64,000 nt of DNA from Lachnoclostridium edouardi (lineage in GTDB: Bacteria > Bacillota > Clostridia > Lachnospirales > Lachnospiraceae): positions 639,006 through 703,005 of the forward strand of contig NZ_OESQ01000001.1 of assembly GCF_900240245.1 (NCBI RefSeq), given 5' to 3'. Numbering within the stretch: position 1 is the first letter of the stretch; every line of letters starts with the position of its first letter. Under the pieces are notes generated by a model, which did no database searches, had not been told where the DNA came from, and saw only the letters and a list, made by a program, of their open reading frames with translations. Below are positions 43,692 to 52,372 of the stretch, piece after piece. Both the position numbers and the translations under genes were made by a program.

Positions 43692-44131
43692 TTTTCAGAG
43701 TCCTCCATTAATCCCTTTAAAATCTCCAGGAAATGATTGTTGTACTCCGTCATTTTTCTGCACTGGTCAGCGCCCATTTGTTCCATGGCTTTTTCTTCCA
43801 TGCCAATCAGTTTAGGAAAAATTTCACTGCAGACCTTCTCCCCTGCTTCTGTTAAAAACACTGCCTTATTTCTCCTGTCTGACTCTAAGGCTTCAAAAGA
43901 AACCCACTTACTTTTCTCATATGTTTTTAAAATAGAGTTGACTGTCTGCTTTGGAAGAAGCAAAGCCTCGCAAATGTCTTTCTGAGTTACTTTTCCGCTG
44001 TACTCCCATATTATCTGCAATATAAACATAGAATTGCCGGACATATGATACTTCTGCGCCCAGTCCTCGTAAATCTTTGTCATTCCATGCCAATAATCAT
44101 AATAGCTTTTTCTGGCTGTTTCAATATTCAT
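43688..44131 (-). CDS. MarR family transcriptional regulator
   Basis: The 147-residue protein has the MarR winged helix, with VTQKDICEALLLPKQTVNSILKTYEKSKWV as helix-turn-helix and EALESDRRNKAVFLTEAG as wing. The first gene of the MarR-MATE operon, it most likely represses it, with de-repression by the efflux substrate. A TTGACA/TGTCAA inverted repeat is found upstream. Confidence 0.92.
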   Translation of the reverse strand: MNIETARKSYYDYWHGMTKIYEDWAQKYHMSGNSMFILQIIWEYSGKVTQKDICEALLLPKQTVNSILKTYEKSKWVSFEALESDRRNKAVFLTEAGEKVCSEIFPKLIGMEEKAMEQMGADQCRKMTEYNNHFLEILKGLMEDSEK

Positions 44132-44171
44132 CTTATCCCCTCCATATAGTACGATTTCGGATTATATGAGA

Positions 44172-44197
44172 TTGACACACTTTTTGTTATTTGTCAA
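44172..44197 (-). promoter_or_regulatory. Inverted repeat over the -35 of the marR-MATE promoter
   Basis: TTGACA (44172-44177) and TGTCAA (44192-44197) are inverted repeats; the latter is also the minus-strand TTGACA -35 box. The likely -10 follows at 17 bp (CAATCT) or further on (TATAAT). Candidate MarR operator; weak evidence. Confidence 0.4.
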
Positions 44198-44216
44198 GAA
44201 ACCAGACAGCTTTCTC

Positions 44217-44852
44217 CTAAATTCCGTTTTTCTCACAAATATCTTTTAAGCAGCATTTATCACAGTAAGGTTTTGTTCTGGCTGTGCATACCTCTCTTCC
44301 GTGAAATACAAGTCTGTGGCAGAAATCGCTGCCCTCCTCAGGAGGAATCAGCTTCCACAAAGCCATTTCCACTTTTTTAGGCTCTCTGATTCCGTCCACT
44401 AAACCGATTCGGTTTACTAAACGTATACAATGGGTATCTGTCACAATGGCTGGCTTCCCGAATACATCTCCCATAATCAGGTTGGCGCTTTTTCTGCCTA
44501 CTCCCGGCAGCTTTAAAAGAGCTTCAAAATTATCCGGCACCTTTCCTTTATATTCGTCTCTTAATATTCTCATAGTTTTACTAATATCTCTGGCTTTGCT
44601 GCGGCCTAAACCGCAGGGCTTTACAATGGCCTCTATATCCTCCGGCTCTGCCTCTGCAAGCGCGTTTACATCAGGGTACTTCTCATATAAATCCTGAACC
44701 ACTATATTTACTCTGGCATCTGTACACTGAGCTGCCAGGCGCACTCCCACTAACAGCTTCCAGGCCTGGTCGTAATCTAAAGTACAGCCTACGTCCGGAT
44801 ATTCTTTTTTTAAACGTTCTATAGCTTCCAAAGCCAACTCTTCTTTTGTCAT
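44217..44852 (-). CDS. nth: Endonuclease III
   Basis: The 211-residue base-excision glycosylase has the helix-hairpin-helix LPGVGRKSANLIMG with the catalytic lysine and the aspartate in VTDTHCIRLVNRIG. The C-terminal iron-sulfur cysteines are spaced C-x7-C-x2-C-x5-C (CTARTKPYCDKCCLKDIC), one residue more than the usual C-x6-C. It removes oxidised pyrimidines. Its ATG overlaps the stop of the transglutaminase-like gene by 4 bp. Confidence 0.95.
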   Translation of the reverse strand: MTKEELALEAIERLKKEYPDVGCTLDYDQAWKLLVGVRLAAQCTDARVNIVVQDLYEKYPDVNALAEAEPEDIEAIVKPCGLGRSKARDISKTMRILRDEYKGKVPDNFEALLKLPGVGRKSANLIMGDVFGKPAIVTDTHCIRLVNRIGLVDGIREPKKVEMALWKLIPPEEGSDFCHRLVFHGREVCTARTKPYCDKCCLKDICEKNGI

Positions 44853-45868
44853 TTTATGTTTTCTCCTTCATTTGCATCTTCTAAAATAACTTCTTCCTCA
44901 CAAACATTATTATAAAAATCTGCCTGCATCACCCCTTGAGGCCAGTTTAGACTGATTTTTGCATACTTTTCTTTTTTTCTGGCTGTCTGCTGCAGAATTT
45001 CCGCCAGCTGCTTTATTACTTCCCTTGTCAAATAGCCTCCCCTCCAATGAAAAATCAAAGGCTTTCCTTTTCTCACAGCCTGAGCGGCCCTTTTTTCCAC
45101 ATCCTCTATTTTAGTAAAGGACATTTTTACTTCCTTATAATAAAAATGTTCCCTGCAGCGGCACTCAGGCGTTTTCTCAATTACCGGCTGATGGTCCAGG
45201 AAAATACGCTTATCATCTAAATTAAAGTAATCATAACGCACCCTGTGATCACGGCCTAAACTATTGTCAAAGGTGGCGTCTAAATGATAGTACTCAGAAC
45301 CTATTTTTATAATATTCCAGGCGTGGCGATACTTTATATTTTTTTCCGGATCAGCTTCTGAAACTGCAATTATACACCACAGCCCCAGCTTATCACATAA
45401 AGCTTTTACGGCCTTTGCAATGCCCTCGCACACTCCTACGCCCTGTCCCAAAGGCCCTATAATTTCATGGGAATAAGGCTTTTTCAGCTTATCGTACCGC
45501 ACTGAGGTACAAATAAAGTCGTGAATATATTTTTCCTTTTCCCATTCCCCCATACCTTCAGCAGGGCGGGCCAGCTTTAAAATTCTGGCTTTCATGGCCT
45601 TCTGGTGATCTTTAATTTTATCTTTGTCAAATAAATATTCAGGAATTATTTCTACATTAGGGCTTCCCGGATAAAACCGGTATTGAAATCCTGATACATA
45701 AAAAATCTCAGGGCAATCCAGGCGCAGCAGAAAGAAAATCCGGCTTAGCTCCTTCCCCTCTAAACGGGGAACTGAAAAAGAGGGAGCCAAGGCTGTCAGT
45801 CCGGCTTTCATGGCATAATATACGGTTTGGCTGGCCTTGTCCATTATATGATAATAATACGGTTCCAT
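44849..45868 (-). CDS. Transglutaminase-like domain protein
   Basis: The start at 45868 has GGAG 6 bases upstream; the frame can be extended to 45961 without support. The 339-residue protein has a transglutaminase core with the cysteine in GQGVGVCEGIAKAVKALCDKL, the histidine in RHAWNIIKIG and the aspartate in HLDATFD, the papain-like triad. These proteins are usually proteases or amidases. No signal peptide is visible, so it seems to be cytoplasmic. Coupled with nth but functionally unconnected. Confidence 0.88.
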   Translation of the reverse strand: MEPYYYHIMDKASQTVYYAMKAGLTALAPSFSVPRLEGKELSRIFFLLRLDCPEIFYVSGFQYRFYPGSPNVEIIPEYLFDKDKIKDHQKAMKARILKLARPAEGMGEWEKEKYIHDFICTSVRYDKLKKPYSHEIIGPLGQGVGVCEGIAKAVKALCDKLGLWCIIAVSEADPEKNIKYRHAWNIIKIGSEYYHLDATFDNSLGRDHRVRYDYFNLDDKRIFLDHQPVIEKTPECRCREHFYYKEVKMSFTKIEDVEKRAAQAVRKGKPLIFHWRGGYLTREVIKQLAEILQQTARKKEKYAKISLNWPQGVMQADFYNNVCEEEVILEDANEGENIK

Positions 45869-46019
45869 TGTCATCTCCTTTTGGCTTAAAAAAGAACCGG
45901 CGTTAAATCCGGCTCTTTTGCGGCTTTCCAGTGTACAGCCAACTTTTATAGATTTTATCATAATCTTTTTATTTTTTCTACTACAATGTCATGGCAGCAA
46001 AATTATACTGTTCTGGCCA

Positions 46020-46502
46020 TTATGCAAGCACTTTGCCAACAGGAAATGCTGTTCTGAATACCTTTCTCACCAGCGGACCTGCAATAATCAGCTGAAACGG
46101 CAATGCCATAATGAAATTTTTTGGTATGTTAATCAGCCAGATTATAAGCAGCTGATTCCAGGCCCCGCTTTTTACGCAGGCTTCCAGACCGCCGTAAAAG
46201 GACATAACAATTACCATTGGCACCACCATACAGCAGGAAACAGCAATGATTTTCTGCCACACCGGGCTTTCCGGATTTACAAGGTAGCGGAATGCAAAGG
46301 CTTTGGCTGGTTTGGACACAATGAACCAGTCAAAACACATGGCGTAAACATATGCCATTGGCAGTCCCAGCCAGCTTTCTTTTATAGTCTCCATGTTAAA
46401 GCTTCCTGTGTGGAGCGTTACATTGTACACGCTCATTCCCAGCACCATAACAAAACATATCATTACAGTATAAATTAAACTTTCTCTCTTATGCAACGGC
46501 AT
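46020..46502 (-). CDS. DUF2798 family membrane protein
   Basis: The 160-residue protein has four transmembrane helices arranged as two repeats, starting KRESLIYTVMICFVMVLGMSVYN and with FIMALPFQLIIAGPLVRK in the second, as is typical of DUF2798 proteins. Function unknown. GAGGAGG precedes the start. It has its own promoter, and a terminator-like hairpin stands in the leader. Confidence 0.85.
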   Translation of the reverse strand: MPLHKRESLIYTVMICFVMVLGMSVYNVTLHTGSFNMETIKESWLGLPMAYVYAMCFDWFIVSKPAKAFAFRYLVNPESPVWQKIIAVSCCMVVPMVIVMSFYGGLEACVKSGAWNQLLIIWLINIPKNFIMALPFQLIIAGPLVRKVFRTAFPVGKVLA

Positions 46503-46567
46503 TTTCTTATTTTCCTCCTCTTATTTTGTCAGAATATACTTTTTGAGAACACGCTTGCACAGGCAAC

Positions 46568-46614
46568 AAAAAAAACAGCAGAAGCCTCCTTTAACTCGTT
46601 GCGACTTCTACTGT
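46568..46614 (-). terminator. Terminator/attenuator-like hairpin in the DUF2798 leader
   Basis: ACAGCAGAAG (46575-46584) and CTTCTACTGT (46605-46614) form a 10-bp stem with one G-T, followed on the minus strand by eight T. It lies between the candidate promoter and the gene. Confidence 0.65.
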
Positions 46615-46664
46615 TTGTATACATCTCACTGCGTTATAAACCGACAATCTATTAATTCTGTATT

Positions 46665-46693
46665 ATTATAGCAGACTTTTTTCAAGATTGTAA
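46665..46693 (-). promoter_or_regulatory. Candidate promoter of the DUF2798 gene
   Basis: TTACAA (46693-46688) and TATAAT (46670-46665) on the minus strand, 17-bp spacer. Confidence 0.55.
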
Positions 46694-46697
46694 GTGT

Positions 46698-46740
46698 TTT
46701 TTATTTCACTCGTTCCTCGTTTTATAAAAACTACGGGAAA
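46698..46740. repeat. Left half of the dispersed repeat, interrupted by the IS
   Basis: This matches the left half of the repeat at 5111: ATTTCACTCGTTCCTCG, then a two-base difference, then ATAAAAACTACGGGAA. The IS begins at its end, and the right half resumes at 48558. Confidence 0.7.
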
Positions 46741-46766
46741 GGGGCTGTAAAATAAGTCCTTAATTA

Positions 46767-46806
46767 GGAATCGCCAGTTCTGGCAAATGCCGGTTCTGGC
46801 GATTCC
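46767..46806. terminator. Hairpin near the 3' end of the insertion sequence
   Basis: GGAATCGCCAG (46767-46777) pairs perfectly with CTGGCGATTCC (46796-46806), with a second stem inside. There is no proper T-run, so termination is uncertain. Confidence 0.45.
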
Positions 46807-46897
46807 TTGTTTCAATATCTGTTATATGAACATGATTTCTGATCTTATATGTAAAAAAACGTACACTTAATAAAGCTATATGTATAACTTTTACATT

Positions 46898-48484
46898 TTA
46901 AGCAACTATTTCTTGTCTCCGCTTTTTATTATGATATTTATAAAGGTTAAAGCCACACGAAATCAATGTGACTTCGAGTATTACGTTTTTCTCGCCTCTC
47001 CGAAATAATCTTTTGTAATATTTATCCCACTTTAAAATCCCAAATGTTCCTTCTGCCTGAATACTTCGATTCATTCCTAAAAGACTTCCTTGGGTGGTTT
47101 CAAGATTTTTGATCACCTCCTGATGGATGGCTGTCAATTCCTGATTCATGCGAATTGTTCGATTACCAGAGGCCTTTGAACTGCATTCTTTTTTATGCTG
47201 GCAACCATCTCAAGATTCACATTCATAGAGTTCTTCTGTTCTTCCATATTTATTCTTATAAACATGACGTTTGCCTTTAAAGTAAAATCTCTTGCCATTT
47301 GGGCAGATCGGGTTCCCAGATTCATCCCTTCCAAAGTTTACAGCACGATATGGGTCTTTATGATATTTCTTATCTGTTGTTTCTTTCTTGAACATAGTGA
47401 ATTTCATATACTTTTCCATCCCATGCTCTTCACAATAAAGATCGTTATTGTAAGAACCATATCCCGCATCGGCAACTGGATATTTGGGGTAATGTCCGTA
47501 CATTTCATTAAATTTCTCCATCAGCGGAACAAAGCATTCCATATCTGATGCATAGTGTTTTACATCTACTGCCGCAATGTATTCATCACAGACAGCAGTC
47601 TGGAGATTATACGCTGGAAGCAGCTGATCATTTCCCATGTAATCTCTTTTTAAACGCATAAATGTGGCATCATGGTCTGTTTTGGAATAACTGTTTCTTT
47701 CATCTCCACAGATTTCTATATGATGTGCATATGTTTTCAAGCGTTCAAGATATCTCTGCAATTCCTGATACTGTTTTTGCTGAATACTTTTTCTGTGACC
47801 ACAGCCGGAAACAAACGAGGACTCCTTCAGAGCTGTTTCTTTTTTGTACATTTCCAACAGTTCACAAACATAATCAATGGCATACTCTTCCCTCTTTTGA
47901 AGCTTTACACCGAAATAGCTTAACACGTTTTGGTTCATGGCCTCGATCAGCATTGAAATCTTTTTAAAAACCTTATCTCGATTTTTTGTACAAGATTTTT
48001 TCCATATCCAGGTATATCGATTCGCATTCGCCTCTATTTTAGTACCATCGATATAAGTATGTTCCAGATCCACCTGGTCTTTTTCAAAAATATAAGTATT
48101 CACATCCAAAAAAATCTGTTCGATTGAATCTGTAAGTTCATTTCGGATGATGTTGCCGAAAGTAACAAAGGAAGGGGCTCTCATGCCATCAAGCAGGTAC
48201 ATGTATCGGATATCATTTCTACAGAGTTTTTCAATATTTCTCAGAGAACAGATTCCGTGTTCCATAAAAGCAAAAAGTATTACTTTGAGGAGTTTCTGTT
48301 CATCACATCTTGGACGACCTGTTTTGTATCCCTTCTCTACAAAATATCCTGATAGGTCAATGTGATCCATTACTTCGCAGAAAGTATATACAGGATCAGA
48401 AATATCAATTAATTTTTCAATTTCTAATGGTAATTTTAATTGTCTTACAGTATAATTATTATTGGTATTTTTAGTTAGTCGCAT
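46898..48484 (-). pseudogene. IS1182-family transposase, interrupted by one in-frame TGA
   Basis: Reading from ATG 48484, 424 codons run to a TGA at 47212-47210, after which the same frame stays open for 103 more codons to 46898, giving a family-typical total near 528. The first part has LPLEIEKLIDISDPVYTF, the DDE-region DGTKIEANANRYTW and VADAGYGSYNNDLY. The second part has EGTFGILKWDKYYKRLFRRG, the conserved C-terminal catalytic-glutamate region. So both halves are needed. The TGA lies in YECES-stop-DGCQHKKEC, where relatives have a cysteine of a zinc ribbon. A plain nonsense mutation is the simplest reading; recoding is possible. Confidence 0.85.
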
Positions 48485-48497
48485 AATTAATTATACC

Positions 48498-48535
48498 AAA
48501 AAAACGCTGAAATCTCACGACCTCAGCGTTTTTTT
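48498..48535. terminator. Bidirectional terminator at the transposase 5' side of the IS
   Basis: AAAAAAACGCTGA (48498-48510) pairs with TCAGCGTTTTTTT (48523-48535). It stands just upstream of the transposase start and would block transcripts entering from the hsp20 operon. Confidence 0.8.
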
Positions 48536-48557
48536 AGAGCTGTTTTTTTACAGCCCC

Positions 48558-48600
48558 TAGCAAATAGTTTGCGAGGTATTTCACGAGCATTACTATTTTT
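48558..48600. repeat. Right half of the dispersed repeat after the IS
   Basis: TAGCAAATAGTTTGCGAGG and the following TTTCACGAGCATTACTATTTTTA match the right end of the copy at 5181-5215 with some changes. The last three bases overlap the stop of the hsp20 gene. Confidence 0.55.
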
Positions 48601-49057
48601 ATTCAATGGCAATGTATTTCTTTTCTTCTACTGCCGGAACAGCTTCTTTTTTAGGAATTGTCAGTCTTAAAATACCATGCTTAAACTCTCCCTTAATGTC
48701 CTCTTCCTTTAATCCTTCGCCTACATAGAAGGATCTCTGGCAGGCGCCTGCGTAACGCTCCTTTCTGATATAACGGCCGGTTTTCTTATCCTGCTCATCC
48801 TGATCCAGGCCTTTTGCAGCGCTGATGGTTAAATAGCCGTCCTTTAGAGAAGCCTTTACCTCATCTTTTGTAAATCCTGGAAGATCCATCTCCAGCTCAT
48901 AGCTGTCGCCTGACTCTTTAATATCTGTTTTCATCAGATTCTTTCCGTGATGTCCATAAAGCTTTCTTTCCATTTTTTTCATATCCCTGTCGTCAAAATA
49001 CGGCATTCTAAAAAAGTCATCAAATAAATCCTGTCCAAAAATACTAGGCATTAACAT
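48599..49057 (-). CDS. hsp20: Small heat-shock protein Hsp20, second gene
   Basis: The 152-residue protein has the alpha-crystallin domain (about 45-145) with YELEMDLPGFTKDEVKASLKDG and the conserved GILRLTIPKK, plus the C-terminal I-x-I/V type end (KKYIAIE). It prevents aggregation of unfolded proteins without ATP. It is the second of two tandem paralogues, 53 bp apart, likely transcribed from the promoter upstream of the first. Confidence 0.94.
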   Translation of the reverse strand: MLMPSIFGQDLFDDFFRMPYFDDRDMKKMERKLYGHHGKNLMKTDIKESGDSYELEMDLPGFTKDEVKASLKDGYLTISAAKGLDQDEQDKKTGRYIRKERYAGACQRSFYVGEGLKEEDIKGEFKHGILRLTIPKKEAVPAVEEKKYIAIE

Positions 49058-49110
49058 AAATCATTCCTCCTTAAATATGTTTATCTATATTAAAATTAAA
49101 TTAATAGTGA

Positions 49111-49530
49111 TTAACCTTCAATGGCAATATATTTTGGCTCCTCTAAGTCCGGATCTACTTTCTTTTTAGGAATCTCCAGCTTTAAGGTGCCATTTTCAAA
49201 CTTAGCTTTTATATCTTCCTTGGAAACGCTGCCTCCCACATAAAAGCTTCTGCTGTAAGAGCCTGTGTAACGCTCTCTGCGAAGATATTTATTGTCCTCA
49301 TCCTTTTCTTCTTTAGAAGAACTAGAAGAAGCCTGGACTGTTAAGTACCCGTCCTTTAAATCTGCCTGAATGTCCTCCTTTTTTACTCCCGGCATATCTA
49401 TGGTAACCTCATACCCATCTTCTAAATCTTTAATATCTGTTTTCATAAGACCTGCTGTCTGAAGTCCTGCTGACGGATATCTAAAAAAGTCATCGAATAA
49501 ATCATCTTCAAAAATACTAGGCATTAACAT
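49111..49530 (-). CDS. hsp20: Small heat-shock protein Hsp20, first gene
   Basis: The 139-residue protein begins MLMPSIFEDDLFDDFFRYP, nearly the same N-terminus as its neighbour, and has the alpha-crystallin domain (about 32-132) with YEVTIDMPGVKKEDIQADLKDG and NGTLKLEIPKK. A Ser/Lys/Glu/Asp-rich loop (SSSSSKEEKDEDN) sits in the middle. It is the first gene behind a CIRCE-controlled promoter. Confidence 0.94.
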   Translation of the reverse strand: MLMPSIFEDDLFDDFFRYPSAGLQTAGLMKTDIKDLEDGYEVTIDMPGVKKEDIQADLKDGYLTVQASSSSSKEEKDEDNKYLRRERYTGSYSRSFYVGGSVSKEDIKAKFENGTLKLEIPKKKVDPDLEEPKYIAIEG

Positions 49531-49618
49531 ATGTCATCTCTCCTTTTCCTTCACCTGTACTTTATGTGAATTTATATTTGAACTTTGGAAATTAACTCTC
49601 TTCCTTTGTTCTATATGT

Positions 49619-49661
49619 AATATAACACGCATTATTAGCAATGTCAAGCGGTGAGTGCTAA
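49619..49661 (-). promoter_or_regulatory. Heat-shock promoter with CIRCE operator (HrcA)
   Basis: On the minus strand TTGACA (49647-49642) and TATATT (49624-49619) have a 17-bp spacer. TTAGCACTC-N9-CATTGCTAA (49661-49635) is a CIRCE element with one perfect arm and two mismatches in the other, overlapping the -35. HrcA repression of the hsp20 pair is expected. Confidence 0.85.
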
Positions 49662-50204
49662 TTTTTTTGTGAAAAAATTGTGAAGCCCTAAAGTACTGGC
49701 TTCACAAGATATTTACACTTAAAAAACTTATTTTTAGACTATTTGAATTTTCTGTACATTACGGTCATATCCCTACAATCTCCATCTTACTATCGTATCT
49801 AATTATGAATACCAACTTATATTTTCATATTTTTCTATTGTTATAAGCACTTAGAACCCGTATTTTGGTTTCTTATGTGCGATACATAAAAAACAGTTTG
49901 CCAAGTTTTTCACAAACATTACTTTTTTTATTTCACACATCTCCATTTTCCGAAAATGAATGATTCCGCCATGTTTAATAACTAAAGTTCTAAAAAATGG
50001 TGCTACAGATTATAGCTGTACGCCATTTTCGTATTTTAGCTTAGGGGGTAACTTAGGGGCTAACTTAGGGGCTAATCAATAATTTCTCCAAGTTATCACT
50101 TGAGATTCCTAAATAATTATATAACATATCCATTCATATACCAAAATACTTTACTACAATGCTGATTAATAACCCAATCTTAGTTTCTTTTCCATAGTTA
50201 TCTG
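49662..50204. other. Intergenic region with decayed repeats
   Basis: No convincing gene is found. Near 49890-49935 there is a degenerate relative of the dispersed-repeat right half (CAGTTTGCCAAGTTTTTCAC). At 50037-50075 the 12-mer TAACTTAGGGGC is repeated; the minus strand reads APKLAPKLPPKL then KYENGVQL and a stop, which resembles the Pro-rich C-termini of some integrases, but the frame is closed upstream. Confidence 0.4.
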
Positions 50205-51311
50205 CTACTCATACTTTTCTTCTTCCTCCATATTTACTTTTCCCCGCTCTGCCAGCTGCCTGTTTTTTTCGTTCATGGTTCCAAATTCTTTTAGACAGCA
50301 GATTACCTGACTGCAGGAATCCATAATCTTTTCCGCCTCTTTATAAGTTTCCTCTTTAATTAACTCAAAAGGCTGCTCTGAAATTACTTTTACAGCCAGC
50401 GCCTTAGCCACTGCATACTCAATATCATTTTCATGGAGAATGCCTGCGGCAAATGGAATTCCCTTTCTCTGCAGTCTTCTGTAAACAGGGATTCCTGCCC
50501 CGCCTCCTCCTATGACAAAAACCTGGGGAGGGCCGATTACAGGCTCCATCTCCAAATACCCCAGCTCGGCGTGATAGCTGCCTTTTGTAATTCCGTATAG
50601 TTTTCCTATGTAATCTGTTGTAAATATTTCTTCCGGCGGCCCGCATTGTTCTATGGCATCCCCTTTTACACACACAATATAGTCGGACAATTTTTCAGCT
50701 AAATCCAGCTCGTGGAGAGACATAAGCACAGCCACCTGTTTTTCCCGCACTAAATTTTTTAAAATAGTCAAAAGCTCCAGCTTGTGACGGATATCTAAAA
50801 AGGAGGTGGGTTCGTCTAATACAATCACTTCCGGCTCCTGACAAATAGCTCTGGCTAATAAAATTCTCTGCCTTTGTCCGTCGCTGATCTCTGAAAAATC
50901 TTTTAAAGCCAAATCTTCTCCGTGTACCAGGCTGATTGCCTCCTGTATTTTTTCTCTGTCACGGCTGGTGAGAATTCCCAAAGGTCCTGTATAAGGATAG
51001 CGGCCGGCTGCCACAACGTCCTCGCATGTCATCAGCTCAGGGCGAACCCGCTCTGTCATCATCACTGACATTTTCTTGGCCGTCTCCCTTTCGCTCATTT
51101 TTTTCATACAAGTTCCGTCCAGGTAGACTGCTCCCTCCAGCAAATCCAGCTGCTTTATAATGCTTTTTAGAATCGTGGACTTTCCGGCTCCATTAGGGCC
51201 GATTAAGGTAACGATTTCTCCCTGTTTTACGTGAAGGTGAATCTGGCGGATCAAGGGGGTTTTTCCGTAGCCTACTGTCATATTTTCCGTATAAATATAA
51301 TCCTTTTTCAC
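50205..51311 (-). CDS. FecE/BtuD-type ABC ATPase with C-terminal extension
   Basis: The first 255 residues form an ABC ATPase for iron-siderophore, haem or cobalamin importers: Walker A GPNGAGKS, signature SEISDGQRQR, Walker B VIVLDEPTSFLD. The remaining about 110 residues are an added Rossmann-like domain (QVFVIGGGGAGIPVYRRLQRKG and ENDIEYAVAKALAVKV) that ordinary FecE/BtuD proteins lack. Its job is unknown; it could bind a nucleotide or corrinoid-related ligand. Last gene of the riboswitch-controlled operon, following the permease by 12 bp. Confidence 0.9.
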   Translation of the reverse strand: MKKDYIYTENMTVGYGKTPLIRQIHLHVKQGEIVTLIGPNGAGKSTILKSIIKQLDLLEGAVYLDGTCMKKMSERETAKKMSVMMTERVRPELMTCEDVVAAGRYPYTGPLGILTSRDREKIQEAISLVHGEDLALKDFSEISDGQRQRILLARAICQEPEVIVLDEPTSFLDIRHKLELLTILKNLVREKQVAVLMSLHELDLAEKLSDYIVCVKGDAIEQCGPPEEIFTTDYIGKLYGITKGSYHAELGYLEMEPVIGPPQVFVIGGGGAGIPVYRRLQRKGIPFAAGILHENDIEYAVAKALAVKVISEQPFELIKEETYKEAEKIMDSCSQVICCLKEFGTMNEKNRQLAERGKVNMEEEEKYE

Positions 51312-51323
51312 AGATCCTCCTTA

Positions 51324-52340
51324 CTAAATGCGCCTTCTGCTTCTTACCATTATGTAAATCACAATAGGCGCGCCGAAAACTGCCGTTACTGAGCTGATGC
51401 TTAATTCTGCCGGGGCAAATACAGTTCTGGCGGCCATATCGCAGAATAAGCAGAATACTGCGCCCCCTAAAAAGCAGCCTGGTATCATAAGTAAAGGCTT
51501 AGCCGTGCCAAACAGGCTTTTTACTAAATGAGGCACTGCAATTCCCACAAATGACACAGGGCCGGCAAAGGCTGTGACGCAGGCTGATAAAATACTGGAT
51601 AATAAAATCAGTCCAATGCGAAAACCTTTGATGTTCACTCCCATGCTTTTGGCATAAACCTCTCCCATTTGATACGCTCCAATAGGTTTGGCCATAAGAA
51701 ATGTAAGAAATAAGGCGGCAAAAATCACTGCGGACATAACCTTAACATTTTCCCAAGATATACCGGAAAAGCTTCCCATAGACCAGTTGTGAAGATTCAC
51801 AATATCCGCATCATCTGCAAAAGTGACCACAAAGTCTGTAATAGCTGAACAAATATAGCTGATCATAATTCCGCATATTACCAGCATAGACATTTGCTTT
51901 ACCTTACCGGAAATCAGCAGAATAAATCCCATGGAGATCATGGCCCCTAAAAACGCCGCTAATATCATCATCCAGGAGCTGATTACAAGTCCTTTTCCTA
52001 AAAGCACAATCATCATAAGGGAAACGAAAAGCTTGGCCCCTGAAGAGATCCCCAGCACAAAGGGGCCTGCGATTGGGTTGGAAAAAAAGGTTTGAAGGAG
52101 AAATCCTGACACAGACAAGGCTCCGCCTAATATCATGGCGGCTAAAATCCGCGGGAAGCGGATGTCCCATACAATGTGATAAGCCGTCTCCTCCCCTGTT
52201 TTTGTTAAAAATATATTAAAAACCTTCTCAGGTGACAGAAAAACACTGCCGGAAGCCATATTCCAAAGAAATAAAACACATACCATGGCCCCTAAAACGG
52301 CAAATGACACGCTGTATTTCACATAAAGTCCTTTTCTCAT
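51324..52340 (-). CDS. FecCD/BtuC-type ABC importer permease
   Basis: The 338-residue protein has nine to ten transmembrane helices and the family motif GGALSVSGFLLQTFFSNPIAGPFVLGISSGA, followed by PVSFVGIAVPHLVK as the ATPase-coupling segment. It moves iron chelates, haem or cobalamin-like molecules. The riboswitch at 55.7 kb supports cobalamin or cobalt chelates. Confidence 0.94.
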   Translation of the reverse strand: MRKGLYVKYSVSFAVLGAMVCVLFLWNMASGSVFLSPEKVFNIFLTKTGEETAYHIVWDIRFPRILAAMILGGALSVSGFLLQTFFSNPIAGPFVLGISSGAKLFVSLMMIVLLGKGLVISSWMMILAAFLGAMISMGFILLISGKVKQMSMLVICGIMISYICSAITDFVVTFADDADIVNLHNWSMGSFSGISWENVKVMSAVIFAALFLTFLMAKPIGAYQMGEVYAKSMGVNIKGFRIGLILLSSILSACVTAFAGPVSFVGIAVPHLVKSLFGTAKPLLMIPGCFLGGAVFCLFCDMAARTVFAPAELSISSVTAVFGAPIVIYIMVRSRRRI

Positions 52341-52372
52341 AATCTGACTCCCTCTCTCAAATTCCAGGAAAT

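Larger units (their letters stand above)
46741..48557 (-). mobile_element. IS1182-family insertion sequence, 1.8 kb
   Basis: The ends are inverted repeats GGGGCTGTAAAA at 46741 and TTTTACAGCCCC at 48557, possibly one base longer on each side. It holds one transposase frame on the minus strand and a strong hairpin near each end, which would shield the transposase from outside transcription. It has landed in a dispersed repeat. No clear target duplication is visible. Confidence 0.85.

Noticed and set aside
50037..50075. Repeated 12-mer resembling the end of an integrase gene
   Set aside because: The frame has a stop only one codon before the repeat, no catalytic motif is present, and there is no tRNA or attachment repeat nearby. 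It was kept only as a comment on the intergenic region.
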